Shown piece after piece: positions 34,332 to 46,284 of a DNA stretch of 64,000 bases. The DNA comes from Mallotus nudiflorus. Its lineage: Eukaryota; Streptophyta; Magnoliopsida; Malpighiales; Euphorbiaceae. Under the pieces are notes generated by a model that worked only from the letters and a program-made list of their open reading frames with translations, did no database searches and had not been told where the DNA came from. The first letter of the stretch is position 1; each line of letters opens with the position of its first letter. The stretch covers positions 702,501 to 766,500 of the forward strand of contig CANTUR010000280.1 of assembly GCA_947683625.1 (NCBI GenBank). The letters run 5' to 3'. The position numbers were made by a program, and so were the translations under genes.

Positions 34332-37300
34332 ATGGGGTCTTTCATTTGGCTCTTTCAATTTCTCTCCTTTACGTTGTTTCTGTTGCACTTTCAAGCAATT
34401 TCTTATTCACTTGTCTCTTCAAATTCCTCCTCTGCAACACCATTTCTCTGCCATCATGATGAGAGCCTTGCCTTAACCCTTTTCAAAAATTCATTTTCCA
34501 TTGTTAAGTATAGACTGCTGCTTGAGGTGGGATGGGGTGATTTGTGATAGGGAAATAGGTTATGTAATAGGCCTTAAACTTTCTGGCAGTATGCTTTCTG
34601 GTAACTTCCTTTCCAATAGCTCTCTTTTCTTCCTTTCTCATCTTCAAACTCTTGATCTCTCCGATAATGATTTCAATAGTTCTCATATATCATCTCAATT
34701 TGGCCAGTTTTCAAATCTGACACATCTTAATATGAGTTGCTTAAGCTTTTTTGGCAAAGTTCCATCACAAATCTATCTTTTATCCAATCTGGTTTCACTT
34801 GATCTCTCTCGGAATTATGGTCTATCACTCCAAATTACAGTGTTTGTCAAACTTGTTCATAACCTTACTAAGTTGACAGAACTCAAATTGAGTGAAACCA
34901 ACATGTCTTATGTTGCACCTGATTCCTTCATGAGTTTGCCTTCTTCTTTGTCATATCTCGGGCTAAGTGACTGTGGATTGAGGAAAAAATTCTTAGAATA
35001 TACTGGTTTACCCATTAATTTGGCTTTTCTTGATCTCTCTTGGAATGATGATCTGTCGCTAGAAACCACTTTTTTTTTCTAAGCTTGTTGGAAATCTAAC
35101 CATGTTGAGAGAATTGGATTTGAGCTCCGTAGACATGTCTTTGGTTGCACTTGATTCCTTCATGAGTCTGCCATCTTCTTTGTCATATCTTGGGCTAAGC
35201 TATTGTAGTTTGAGATAAAATTTCTTAAAATATATTGGTTTACCCATTAATTTGGCTTCCTTTGATCTCAGAGGGAATTATAATCTATCACTAGAAACCA
35301 CTTCTTTTTCTGAGCTTGTTGGAAATCTAACCATATTGAGAGAATTGGATTTGAGCTCCGTAGACATGTCTTTAGTTGCACCTCATTCCTTGCTGAATCT
35401 TTCTTCTTCTTTGTCATCACTTAGTCTTTGGAATTGTGGATTGCGTGGAGAACTCCCAGGTGCCATACTTCAACTGCCAAACCTCCAATATCTGAATTTT
35501 GGGAGCAATGACAACATTACTTCGATTTCACCACCAATGTCCAATAGGAGTAGTTTCCTTCGTTACTTATATGTTTCTTACACTCAATTTCCAATTTATT
35601 CACTGTAAAATTTTTTTATTGACTTTGACTCCTTAGAAGTTCTACATCTTGCTTGTTGCAATTTTGAAGGGTCAAATCTCACACTACTTAGTAATCTAAC
35701 ATAACTCAGAGAGTTGATTCTCGCATTTAACAATTTCAATGGTGTTGAGATTCTGTCCTCCTTTGGAAACCTTGTGAAGCTGCCTTCATTAGACCTCTCA
35801 TCTTGCAATTTCAGTGGTCAAATACCACCCTCTTTAGGCAACCTTTCTCACCTCGCTACATTAGATATCAGTCACAACAATCTCATAGGTCAGATCCCCT
35901 CCTCTTTAGGCAACCTTTCTCACCTCTCTACATTAGATATCAGTCACAACAATCTCATAAGTCAGATCCCCTCCTCTTTAGGCAACCTTTCTCACCTCTC
36001 TACATTATATATCAGTCACAACCATCTCATAGGTCAGATCCCCTCCTCTTTAGGCAACCTTAAGCAGCTCACTACAATATATATTAAGTACAACAACCTC
36101 GGTGGTTCAATTCCCAATTCTTTTACAAACCTTAGTCAACTTGTTGACTTAGATGTATCAAACAATCAATTGATGGGCTCCATCCCTATTTAATTAAGTG
36201 AATTAATAACTCTGAAATATATTGATTTATCCAATAACTTCCTAAATGGAACAATTACCATTCTTTTTTATTACTCTACCTGAATTAGCTACTTTTGACC
36301 TTTATAATAACCAACTTAATGGTTGGATAAGTCGATTTCAGCCCAATTCATCATTAAACTGTATTGATTTAAGCAATAATAAGTTACATGGCACAATTCC
36401 AAGTTCCTTTTCTAAACTTGATGATTTAAATGTTCTTATTCTATCATCAAATGATAATTGATGGGAGATATTCCTTCTTCAATTTTTAATCTAAAGTCCC
36501 TTCAAATTCTCGACTTGTCTAATAATAGTTTTAGTGGTTCCATGGCAAAATGTTTGGGGAAGTTCAGCAAGGATCTTGAGGTGTTGCATCTAAGCATGAA
36601 TTATTTCAATGGGACTATCTCTTCGTCATTTTCGAAAGGCAATTCTTTGAGGTACATTAATTTCAATGGCAATCAATTGCAAGGAAAAATACCATCATCA
36701 ATCATTAATTGCAAAAGTTTGGAATTGCTTAACCTAGGAAACAACAAGATACTTGATACATTCCCCCATTTCTTGGGAGCTCTTCAAGAGTTGCAAGTAC
36801 TTGTGTTCCGACCCAATAAACTCCACGGCATGCTTAAGAAATTCACTAGCAAATCTTCATTCCCTAACTTGCGCAGTTTTGACTTCTCCGGTAATAACTT
36901 GAGTGGACCACTTCCAAGGGACTATTTTGATTAATTTGAGGCAATTATGAGCTCTGATCATGACATGGAATACATGAGTTATGACCAGTTCACTTATGAC
37001 TATTCCGTGACTGTGACATTGAAAGGAATTGTGATTACGTTGGTAAAAATTCAAAAACTTCTTATAGCCATTGATTTTTCATGTAATAAAGTCAATGGGA
37101 AAATTCCAGAATTAATTGGTAAGCTTAAATTGCTAAAGCAGCTCAACATGTCCCATAATCAGCTCACTGGCAATATACACCCATCATTGTGGAATTTGAC
37201 CAATTTGGAATCACTAGACTTGTCTTCAAATCTTCTTACAGGAATGATTCCTATTGAATTGGAAAATTTAACATTTCTTGAAATGTTTGATGTCTCCTAT

Positions 37301-37645
37301 AACCAACTTGAAGGGCCTATACCTCTTGGTAAGCAATTCAATACATTCGACAACAACTCATATGAAGGAAACCCATAATTATGTGGATTTCCTTTACAAA
37401 AGCAATGTAACAATGGTGAAAGTGAATGAAGAATTCCATTGGGAGAATATGCTTCAAAATCTAATGAAAATGGATTTGGTTGGAAAGTTGTTTTAGTTGG
37501 GTATATGAGTGGAGTATTATTTGGTCTTGCAATAGGATTCATTGTGTTTAGAACAAGAAAACATTCATGGTTTGTGACGATGATTGAAGTTAAAGGGTAT
37601 CATTGGCGAAAAAAATTTGACAAGATCAAGAACACTCATAAATAG
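34332..37645 (+). pseudogene. RLP1: LRR receptor-like protein pseudogene, Cf-9/9DC type
   Basis: The layout is complete. A signal peptide begins MGSFIWLFQFLSFTLFLL. An N-terminal cap follows with CHHDESLALTLF and RWDGVICD. Many 23-24-residue LRRs (LxxLDLSxNxxxGxIPSS) come next. An island domain has YSVTVTLKGIV (37001-37033). Four further LRRs, the CGFPL cap (37382), an acidic region, one membrane helix (VLVGYMSGVLFGLAIGFIVF) and a short basic tail close it. Such proteins sense microbial or self signals at the cell surface through SOBIR1/BAK1. Lesions are many: loss of sequence and frame near 34500; a T-run frameshift at about 35070; stops near 35081, 35217, 35606, 35702, 36192, 36934, 37376 and 37428; shifts near 36260 and 36455. 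It is a pseudogene, though long sections stay open. Confidence 0.92.
35827..36062 (+). repeat. 72-bp in-frame tandem repeat of LRR units in RLP1
   Basis: Units start CCCTC(T)TTTAGGCAACC-like at about 35827, 35899, 35971 and 36043, exactly 72 bp (24 codons) apart. Units two and three are nearly identical at DNA level (TCAGATCCCCTCCTCTTTAG; ATATCAGTCACAACAATCTC). Each encodes one LRR of the form QIPSSLGNLSHLSTLDISHN. Confidence 0.95.
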
Positions 37646-37679
37646 AAGAGAAACTAGTGGGCGTACTTGGCGTTTTGAG

Positions 37680-37778
37680 GTAATTTTTCATCTACATCTC
37701 CATCTGCAAATATTATTTTGCATTATTTGATTCTATTATAAGATAAATAATCATAGATTGTTAATGAAATTGTTGCAG
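37680..37778 (+). other. Intron in the RLP1 3'-UTR
   Basis: GAG|GTAATT at 37680 and TTGCAG|GTTAGG at 37778 make a 99-bp intron just after the stop. RLP2 has the same donor (43993) and a slightly changed acceptor (about 44120). The untranslated exon that follows (37779 to about 38000) is the source of the relics at 1345, 19895 and 21650. Confidence 0.7.
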
Positions 37779-37999
37779 GTTAGGTTCAGTGTCCAAGAAT
37801 GGTAGCTTCAATGGCAATGAAAGATCTATTGCATTTGCTTCTATTATGTATTGTTTTGTTTTAGTCCTTCATGTTTTCTTTAGAGATAAAATGTCTTGTA
37901 TGATATGAAGCTTTTCTTAGCAAGAAATTGTCTTATATGATATAAAGCATGTCAGCAAAATTTTAAAGAGTAAGGCTTTGTGTAAAGGCTTTATTTCTA

Positions 38000-38430
38000 T
38001 TCCATAGTTTAATATATGATTAATGCATCAAGACAAAGTAATTCCTTAATAAAAGAGAGAGAGAGAGGTGATATAAGATTACCAACATCTGCTCTAGTTA
38101 GAAAATAAAGCTTAATATAATCTTCATTAACATAGAAATCTCACTAGTTAAATTTAACAAAATAAAAATTTGTCGCTCATAAGTAATTCAAATAATAAAA
38201 AGAGTGCACATTCAAATGTAAAAAGCATATTTGAATCTTTATTCTCTTTTATTCTTCTTTTATAGTGGAAAATTAACCACTTCAACCTCTTAAAAATATA
38301 AAAATGCTATAATAAATAGCAGATGGTCCACGCGATGCCCAAAAAGTTATTTTTTGTAAATAATATTTTATTTAAAAATGTGAAATAAAGTTATAATGGT
38401 TAATCTGAAATGGCTTAAAAGCAAAGAAAG
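38000..38430. other. Intergenic, no gene seen
   Basis: AT-rich with a short GA run near 38055-38069. No feature can be supported. Confidence 0.6.
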
Positions 38431-38521
38431 TTATATCATGATGGAATTAAACTTTTGTATTTCTCCATATACTCTCTGCTCTCCATCAATTGGAACAATT
38501 ATGCAGACAGTACTACCAACT

Positions 38522-38884
38522 TTAAAGGATTCTCCAAATGTTTTTTTCCCACTTTGATAATATTTTCCAAAAGAAATCATTGATAAGTATGAGTGCAAAC
38601 CAATATTTCGAGAAGACGTCAAGCAAAGTTGATGGAACCGACTGTCCACAGATTGCCAACAGTAAAGAGAATGGCTCTACAAAGTCATGACCCACTGAAG
38701 TAGAAGTTGATGCTGAAGATAGTTTCTTAACCGTAGATTCAATATGCTTACAACCCTCATCGCGTAGATGGGACAACATAGAGCTGCTAATTTGCTTATG
38801 CAAATTTCTTTCTTGCACATATTTACTGAGTAGATAATCATAAACTTTTTTGTGGACAGAATGGACACTTAAATTGGTTTTCAA
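38522..38884 (-). pseudogene. Unrecognised exon-like fragment
   Basis: A 120-codon minus-strand open frame. Its first 85 codons read like a real protein (KVYDYLLSKYVQERNLHKQ, DEGCKHIESTVKKL, DFVEPFSLLLAICGQSVPS), with mixed polar and hydrophobic content unlike AT-rich chance frames. I do not recognise the family. Just upstream, the segment GAAAACCAATT...CCATTCTG is present twice (about 38850-38885 and 38920-38960). It lies in the same orientation as the two recognised gene fragments at 39.3-40.6 kb, so it may be a third captured exon. Confidence 0.4.
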
Positions 38885-39278
38885 AGAAGATTTTCGTCAA
38901 GTTGTCAAATCTATACTGTGAACAGAATGGAGATTTGAATTGGTTTTCAATTTCAAATAACTTTGACCATGTGGTAGATGGTGCAGAACCATAATTCAAC
39001 TTCAGCTGCTTGGAAATTAAACAATTTTATAATCTTCATGTTGCAAAAATTGCAGTTAAAACAAAGAAAGGATTGCACATAACCAAAAAGATAATATTCA
39101 AGGGCATGCAACAAATATATAGAAGCGGTCAATGAAATTTATTAGAGTATCATCTCACAATAGAAATTGTATTCTAACAGTACACATACTATTGCTTGAA
39201 ACCCAAGTCAATTAACTGATTATTTTGGAGTTCGTTTATACAGAAATAATCAATCATAAGCATAAAACTCAAAGAATT

Positions 39279-39758
39279 TTAATGCTCTGTGTACCAAAGG
39301 CAAACTATTGGAGCAGATTCAGATCCTTCATTCCTGGACACCTGAGCAATTTTCACTGTGTGTACCGAAGGCAAATATGAGCACAACCTGTATCCCTTCT
39401 CTGCAGTGCTGACTACCGTCTGATTGTACTTCTCAAAACAATAAACAGCAGTTGGCACAATAACCTCAGCAACTTCAGGAAAGAGCGGTAGCTGATTGAG
39501 GTTGTGCTAGGCCAACACAGCACATTGCTCTGCTTTTGGCTTATACTTGGAGTAGAGCTCCTTGGCGTCGGGTTCATACTTGGTGTACAGAGTTTTTGCC
39601 AACCCAAAAGCAATTTTCTTAACATCGGTACGCTGCATTTCAAAAGCCACAGCTCTAGCAGCCACTGGGGCCTCTCGAGCTACTGAATATGCTTGGGTAG
39701 ACACCTGCTTCACAAATGGGGGCACTTGGCGGTCCAGATTTGTGACTGATTCATCAAC
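39279..39758 (-). pseudogene. REF/SRPP (small rubber particle/stress-related protein) last exon, pseudogene
   Basis: The exon starts after a TTGCAG acceptor (39759-39764 on the minus strand) with VDESVTNLDRQVPPFVKQ. It continues through LYTKYEPDAKELYSKYKP, NQLPLFPEVAEVIVPTA and EKYNQTVVSTAEKGY. This is the conserved C-terminal half of the REF/SRPP family, lipid-droplet and stress-associated proteins found in most plants. The splice point before VDES is usual in the family. A TAG at about 39507-39509 replaces a position that is tryptophan in relatives I know. The first exon(s) are not seen upstream. It is therefore a broken, partial copy, with the stop at about 39279-39281. Confidence 0.85.
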
Positions 39759-40378
39759 CTGCAACCACAGCCACACAGCAACATTTTCAAATACAGTTCA
39801 ATCACAATCGTTAAAATTAAGAGCCTAGAACAACAACACAAAATCAGATGTATAAATAAATTCTAGCATGTCAACGATCTTCACAACCAAGGCTTAATAA
39901 TAATCAAACCATCACATTAAACTATGAACAATGTTAGGTTTAACTCCATAAAAGATCATAAATCCAACTTGTTTATATCATTATTAAACTCCAATCAAGA
40001 CAACTGACTAAGAGCAAGACGGATTCCTATTTAAGGTCTGTTAGAATTTCAGCAAGCAGATGAGAATGTTGTGCCTGCAATTTCCAAAACAAAATCCCAA
40101 ATCCAATATAGTCATTCATCAGATACCGCAAACTATAAATAACAAATACTAAATGCAAAAATGAAGGTTGTAATTTTTCTTTTCTGGTAGCTCTGTTGGC
40201 GATTTACGCACCTTATTAAAACAACACAAAGTTCATGACAAAGTGACAATTTGTAGATCCACAATGATCTCATGCACTTCAATTATGACTCCATTTCAAT
40301 CCTACATTTTTTTTATAATTATTTAATATCGAAGTAACATCCAACAAATTTGCTTTTGAAAGCTAGATGACCATTTAC

Positions 40379-40586
40379 CTTCACATAGTTCTTGAAATAT
40401 CTTTTGATGGTTGGATCAAAGAAGAAAGAATCATTTGAAGAGCTCAAGCCAATGCCTTCTTCCCATGCCCACTTCACATACTGTGTCTTCCCAGCATATG
40501 CTTTTAAGTTATTCACCAAACTTAGAAGAAGCCTGACTCCATGTTTACTTGCTTCTGCAATGACATGATCCAAGGCCAGCCACAAT
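40379..40586 (-). pseudogene. Endo-1,4-beta-mannanase (GH5) internal exon fragment
   Basis: A 208-bp exon-like segment reads LALDHVIAEASKHGVRLLL, SLVNNLKAYAGKTQYVKWAW, GIGLSSSNDSFFFDP and RYFKNYVK. That is the stretch of plant mannanases (GH5, MAN family) just before the first catalytic region. It has a CAG acceptor at its 5' side and AAG|GTAAAT donor at 40379/40378. The frame is open. No other mannanase exon could be found nearby: neither the catalytic ELINEP segment nor the N-terminal secretion signal. Secreted mannanases cut cell-wall mannan; this lone exon cannot. Confidence 0.88.
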
Positions 40587-40589
40587 CTG

Positions 40590-41716
40590 AGTCATCAATA
40601 TAAAGAATGCAAATAGGAAAATACCATTACCATCCTTTATCATCTTATGATATGAGAAAAAAATGTAACTGCTGATGAGAATTTCATCATTTTGACAATT
40701 TTAATAAGGTAGTAACAGAGACAGCTTAAACAATCAATGGCCCTCAATGCAAAAACCTAAGAGGGAGAAGCCCTAGCACTGAGGAACAAAGCTTGTCTAA
40801 GCCAAAATCATCTCTCTGTGCAATCTCTTATAGTGAATACATTGTCTAATCATCACATGGAATGGTAGGATGAACCAAGGTGTGTTGAGGCAATATGAAA
40901 AAAGAAGAAGTTATTAATTGAAAATATTTAGCATATAAGATCTTTAGTTTGTTCTGCTTCAATACAAATAAAAAGAGGACAAAGTAGTGGACACTATTAA
41001 ATCATGCCGATCCTTAATTGTACGGTAGTAACTTACTTCAAAACCTTTCTTAAGTACGGGAATTGAGCAAGCAGAATTGAACTCAATTATTATCTTTGAA
41101 CACACTCTTGCAGTTTTTCATTTTAAAGGAAACCATGGTAGCTGTAGATTTAAGTGATTTCTTTTTTTCTTTTAATAACCCGAAAATTTCAATTAAACTA
41201 AATAAAATAACAATTGGATTGAGGACGAATTGATTAAACACAAAATTAGATGAAATAAAAGAAGAAATTAGCGTATGTTGCTATAGGCAGTTTTTTTCAT
41301 GTTTTACCTTTTTTTTTTTCATTCTTTACTACAACACTTAAAAAGAAAAGAAAGCTGACAATCTTTGGTCTTTTCAAAACGATCTCTAGAACTGCAAATA
41401 TGATAATTGAACTGATAATTAGCGACAAAAACAGAAAGAGAGATGCTTGAATGAAAAACTCGCAACACAATATAGTAATTGATGATAAAGCAGTATATAA
41501 ATTGAGGAATAGAGAGAACCTGCGATGTGAACAACGCAGCAGCAGCAAGGGGCAAGCAAATGAATATAAGACGAATTGAATATGCTTAAGGAAACTGAAA
41601 GAAACTTAAAGATAAATTGCCAACAAATCAAATTGACCTTTTAAGGCGTAAGAAGAGAAAAGAAACTGAAGGGAAGGGAACAAAGGAAATTAAATTCACA
41701 TTTTGGGGAATAAGAA
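40590..41716. other. Non-coding sequence between gene fragments and RLP2
   Basis: AT-rich. On the minus strand 41716-41500 is pyrimidine-rich and resembles a plant 5' leader, with a possible CAG|GTTCTC junction near 41520, but no clear coding exon is attached. RLP2 homology begins abruptly at about 41717. Confidence 0.5.
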
Positions 41717-43970
41717 AAGATGAGTTGATTCTCAGATATAACAATTTCAATGGTGCCGATATTCCATCCTCTTCCGGAAATCTTTTGAAGTTGTGTTTAT
41801 TGGACCTCTCATATTGCAATTTCAGTGGTCAGATACCCTCTTCTTTGAGCAACCTTACTCAGCTCTCTACATTAGATCTCTTTTACAACAATTTCAACGG
41901 ACAGATTCCATCCTCTTTAGGGAACCTTTCTCAACTCTCTGCATTATATATTAGTAATAACAATCTCAATTGTCAGATTCCCTCCTCTTTAGGCAACCTT
42001 AGGAAGCTTGTAGCATTATCTTTATCAAACAATCGATTGGATGGCTCGATTCCTTTTCAATTAGGTAATCTTAACAATCTCTCTGGATTACATCTTGAGG
42101 ACGACAATCTCAGTGGTTTAATTCCCAATTCTTTTGCAAACCTTAAGCAACTCGTTCACTTATATATTATCAAACAATCAATTGATGAGCTCCATCCCTT
42201 TTTAATTAGGCGGATTATCAAGTCTGCGGCTTATCAATTAATCTAATAACTTCCTAAACGAAACGATACCATTCTTTTTGTTTACTTACCTTAACAATAA
42301 CCAGCTCAGTGGTCAGATAGGTCGATTTCAGCCCAATTCATCGCTGGAGTATATTAATTTAAGCAATGACAAGTTACATGGCAGAATTCCAAGTTCAATT
42401 TCTAAACTAGTTGGCTTGAATGTTCTTATTCTGTCATCAAATGATAAATTGACGGAAGAGATTCCTTCTTCAATTTGTAATATAAAATTCCTTCAAATTC
42501 TCGACTTGTCCAATAATAGTTTGAGTGGTTCCATGGCAAAATGTTGGGGAAGGTCAGCGACGATGCTGAGGTGTTGCATCTAGGCATGAATTATTTCAAT
42601 GGCACAATCCCTTTGTCATTTTCAAAAGGCAATTCTTTGAGGTACATTAATTTCAATGGCAATCAATTGCAAGGAAAAATCCCATCATCAATCACCAATT
42701 GCAAAAGTTTGGAATTGCTAGACCTAGGCAACAACAAGATACTTGACACACCCCATTTCTTAGGAACTCTTCAAGACCTGCAAGTACCTGTGTTGCGATC
42801 CACGGCATGCTTAAGAATTTCAATCGCAAATCTTCATTCCCTAAGTTGCGCATTTTTTACTTGTGCGATAATAGCTTAAGTGGACTACTTCCAAGGGACT
42901 ATGATGAGCTCTGATCGTGACATGGAATACATGACCTTTGTGAGTTTCTCTTATGACTTTTATGTGACTCATTCAAAGGATTTGTGATTGAGTTACCAAC
43001 AATTCAAAAACTTCTCATAAGCATTGATTTTTCATGTAATAATTTAACCGGTAAGATTCCACAATCAATTGGGATGCTTAAATCCTTGAAGTAGCTTAAC
43101 ATGTCCCACAATCAGCTCACTAGCAACATACAACCATCATTGGCGAATTTGACCAATTTGGAATCACTTGACCTTTCTTCAAATCTTCTTATAGGAAGGA
43201 TTCCTATTGAATTGGTAAATTTAACGTTTCTGTAAGTTTTTTGTGTCTTATATAACCAACTTGAAGGGTTCATACCTTATCGCAAGTAGTTTAACACATT
43301 TGATAACAGCTCTTATGAAGGAAACGAAGGATTATGTGGATTTCCTTTATATTTGCGGCCACTTGCACTTGACATGATTTGTTAGTTTAACACTTCAACC
43401 TACAGTTTTGAAATTTTAAAACTTACACTTGCATAAAATGTATTGATATGCATTAATGTAATGACATAATGCATCTATTATCTTCTGTACTTATCACTTT
43501 TTGTCAATTTGACATCTCTACTTGCCGTTTTTAGGTAATCAAATCCTTAAAATGAGTCATATGTTGATTTGCTATTTCCTATCCATATGTGTTGATAGAG
43601 GGTTTCAAAATTGTATTTTTGACAAGTTCAGTTGTTAAAATAATAAAACTATAAGTTGAAGTGTCAAACTAATAAAAAGTGACAATTATAGGATGTCGTG
43701 GATGAATTATGCCAAAATAGAATATAGCAATAGTCAAAGTGAACAAAGAACTCCATTAAAAGAAGATGCTTCAAAATCTAATGGAAATGGATTTGGTTGG
43801 AAAGCTGTATTGGTTGGGTATTATTTGGATTTGGAGTATTACTTCGTCTTACAATTGGATTCATTGTATTTAGAACAAGAAAGCGTTCATGGTTTGTGAG
43901 AATGATTGAAGTAGAAGGGTATCATTGGCGAAAAAGATTGGACAAGATCAAGAACACTAGCAAATCTTAG
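41717..43970 (+). pseudogene. RLP2: 5'-truncated LRR receptor-like protein pseudogene
   Basis: Homology to RLP1 starts at its ELILxxNNFNG repeat (35711) and runs to the C-terminus, so the signal peptide, N-terminal cap and roughly the first third of the LRRs are missing. LRRs are readable at 41720-42170 and 42280-42580, then 42540-42760 in another frame. The island and later LRRs (42890-43240) are heavily shifted. A TIR-type insertion splits the C-terminal cap from the acidic and membrane region (43720-43905), and the tail ends near 43968. Frameshifts near 42165, 42545 and 42750 and stops near 43094 and 43234 occur. This copy lacks the 72-bp array of RLP1; its three matching LRRs are all different. 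Confidence 0.9.
43352..43712. mobile_element. Small TIR element (MITE-like) within RLP2
   Basis: Inserted between the CGFPL cap and the acidic region of RLP2. Inner ends are inverted repeats: TTAGTTTAACACTTCAACCT (about 43384) pairs with TTAGTTTGACACTTCAACTT read from about 43672 on the other strand. Similarity extends for roughly 40 bp. Exact outer ends and target duplication are not certain; the limits given are where RLP homology stops and resumes. It has no coding capacity. Confidence 0.65.
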
Positions 43971-44120
43971 AGAAGAGCAACTGCGTATTGAGGTAATTTC
44001 TCATGTATATCACTAACGAGTAGTAGTACTTTGTATCATTTTTCTTGCCTATAAAATTAACATTTTGCTATTCTATTAAAAGATAAACATTTAGAGGATG
44101 TTGATGAAATTATTGCAAAG

Positions 44121-44330
44121 TGGATGCATTGTCCAAGAATGGCAGCCTGAAGGGCAAGGGAAGAACTGGCAAGGGAAGAGCTACTGTGTTTACTTCTGTT
44201 CTGTTTTCATTTTCCTTTGAACTTGGTTTTTATTTTTCAACAACAAAATGGCTATATGATGTGAGGCATGTTTTCTTCAAAATGGCCTACAGCTTTGGCG
44301 TTGTCTTTTCTGTAACCAAATTAGGTTGAA
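44121..44330 (+). pseudogene. RLP2 3'-UTR exon
   Basis: TGGATGCATTGTCCAAGAAT follows a TTGCAAAG junction and matches the RLP1 untranslated exon at 37779. It carries a local direct repeat (GGCAAGGGAAGA twice, 44153-44180). An open frame of 69 codons over it is not coding. Confidence 0.65.
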
Positions 44331-45423
44331 AGCGCCCATTGGCTGAGTGTTGTCTTCTCCTCTAGAGTAAGCTTTCACGGTTGGGCATCCTAACCTAACC
44401 CATCTGAAACGGATGGTAAACATTCTGCCGTGGGGTCAAGGTATTTAATTGGGAGTAGAATTCAATCTCTCAACTCATGCACTCCCATTTTCAGCCATGA
44501 TATTTAACCATATAGGCTAGTTAAAAAAAATTGAGAACATAAATTAGCAACAAACTAATTAAAATGTTTATTGAACATCTTCATTTCCCAATTGCTAAAG
44601 GAATTAACATAATTGCAGATTCCTGTAAAAAAAAAAAAGAATAATTAAAGATTTTACCGAAAATTTAATTTTATATCAGAAAAACTAATTTTATCTCAAC
44701 AAAACTATGTCATTTTATACACAAAACAACCAATCAAACCGATAATAATAGTAATAATAATAACAGAAAATGGAAGCCACATGGAATAAAATAGTTTAAC
44801 TGGAGCATTGCCAAGAGAGTATTTTTTATCAATTTTAGCCAGTGATGGCTCTGATCATCAAATGGGATAACTCGTTTTGTCTTTTTGGGCATCAATTTCA
44901 TCATTACTTAGCACTTCTGTAAATGATTTTTTCTTTTTTCCGTCATCTTGGTAAATGATACTACGTGCCTTGATCATTTTAAGTTTCAGTTGACTAGAAA
45001 TGTCTGCTTTCAGATAAGATTTGTGGATTTGTTACTTGATTTACAGAGGGGAGAGGGTCTCAAACTTGAGATATTGTCCAAGTTGAGATAAACACATACT
45101 CTTATGTTTAAAATTTTTTATTTTAGCAATTTTTTTTTTTTTATTTCAATTCATTCCCAAGAGTGTAAAGTATTAATTTTCAAAATTTACTAGATAGTAA
45201 TTTTATCCAGACACAAGAGACTATACCAAGCTTCAAGGGTCATCTACTTAACATATTTTTTATTTTAATAAATAACATAAATATTATTGATTTTAATATT
45301 TATTATATTTTATTGACATTAACTATATTATTTATGTCTCTTATTAATAGTACAAGTGGCAAAATGTATGGATATTAAATATGAAGAGTGAGGCACAAAA
45401 TTAAACCACTTCAACTAACTAAA

Positions 45424-45494
<71 letters not shown>

Positions 45495-46280
45495 GAAACG
45501 AAACTATCACATTGCGCCAAAAAATAAAAGTGGAGAAATCTAATCTGGATAGAATATTATGTACTATTGTGCAACTTTACCAATAATGCACAGTCCACAA
45601 CTTTACCCATACCACTTTTTTTCAAGCAAAAATTTGAATATATTATCATATAAAAAACTTCGGACAACAAATTAACAAAATTAATTCACAAAGATTAGAA
45701 AGGAAAAACATGGAGTTCACCTTCTTGTCAAATTTAATTATTGGGATTTAGGACACGATGTGTACAATGTGACAAATTCAATCATTGGGATTTAGGACAT
45801 GAATAGAGTGAACAAAGATGGATATTGTGATATTTATTTGTCAATTTGCATAGGCATGTTTACTTTCAGACTGTAAACAAGTCGATGCTTACAACTGCAA
45901 GAGAAATCGAGAAATGTTTATATATATATATAATTGATTTCTTTTTATGACAAATATATAGTTCATCAGAAATGAGCATTTTTTGGCGACTATCTTTAAA
46001 TATAGAGTGACATTGTCATGTTGGAACTGACTAGAGGACTCAGGGATAGGAATGGTTCGAGCTAAAGCTTTCAATTTGTGCTTCTCCAGCTGTTTGCCTA
46101 CAAGAGAAGATTGACCAGAACAAGTGCAAACACTCTCTTGTACCAAATTCTTGACAGTAATGAATTTCTCTTTTTGTTTGTAATTTTTTTTAATTTGAGG
46201 GTTTTCACATAAATTTGTGTTTATGCTAAATTATATATGGTTTTATCATTCATTTTACCATGCATTTAGAGGCTTTAGGA
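44331..46280. other. Intergenic, no gene seen
   Basis: AT-rich. Contains a long (TA)n run and a local direct repeat of TTGGGATTTAGGACA (45742 and 45785). An 85-codon minus frame at 45889-46146 has no recognisable family. Confidence 0.6.
45429..45490. repeat. (TA)n microsatellite
   Basis: About 31 uninterrupted AT dinucleotides. Confidence 0.97.
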
Positions 46281-46284
46281 ATGT

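Noticed and set aside
34332..37645. RLP1 as a functional gene with introns hiding the stops
   Set aside because: The stops and shifts fall within LRR coding sequence without GT/AG borders, and relatives of this type normally have no intron in the coding region.
41297..41631. Overlapping minus-strand frames rich in Ser, Leu, Phe and Cys
   Set aside because: Pyrimidine-rich leader-like DNA translated in several frames; no domain and no consistent frame.
45889..46146. 85-codon minus-strand frame starting MVQESVCTCSGQSSL
   Set aside because: The first half looks slightly protein-like, but there is no recognised family or splice signal, and the rest is AT-rich low complexity.
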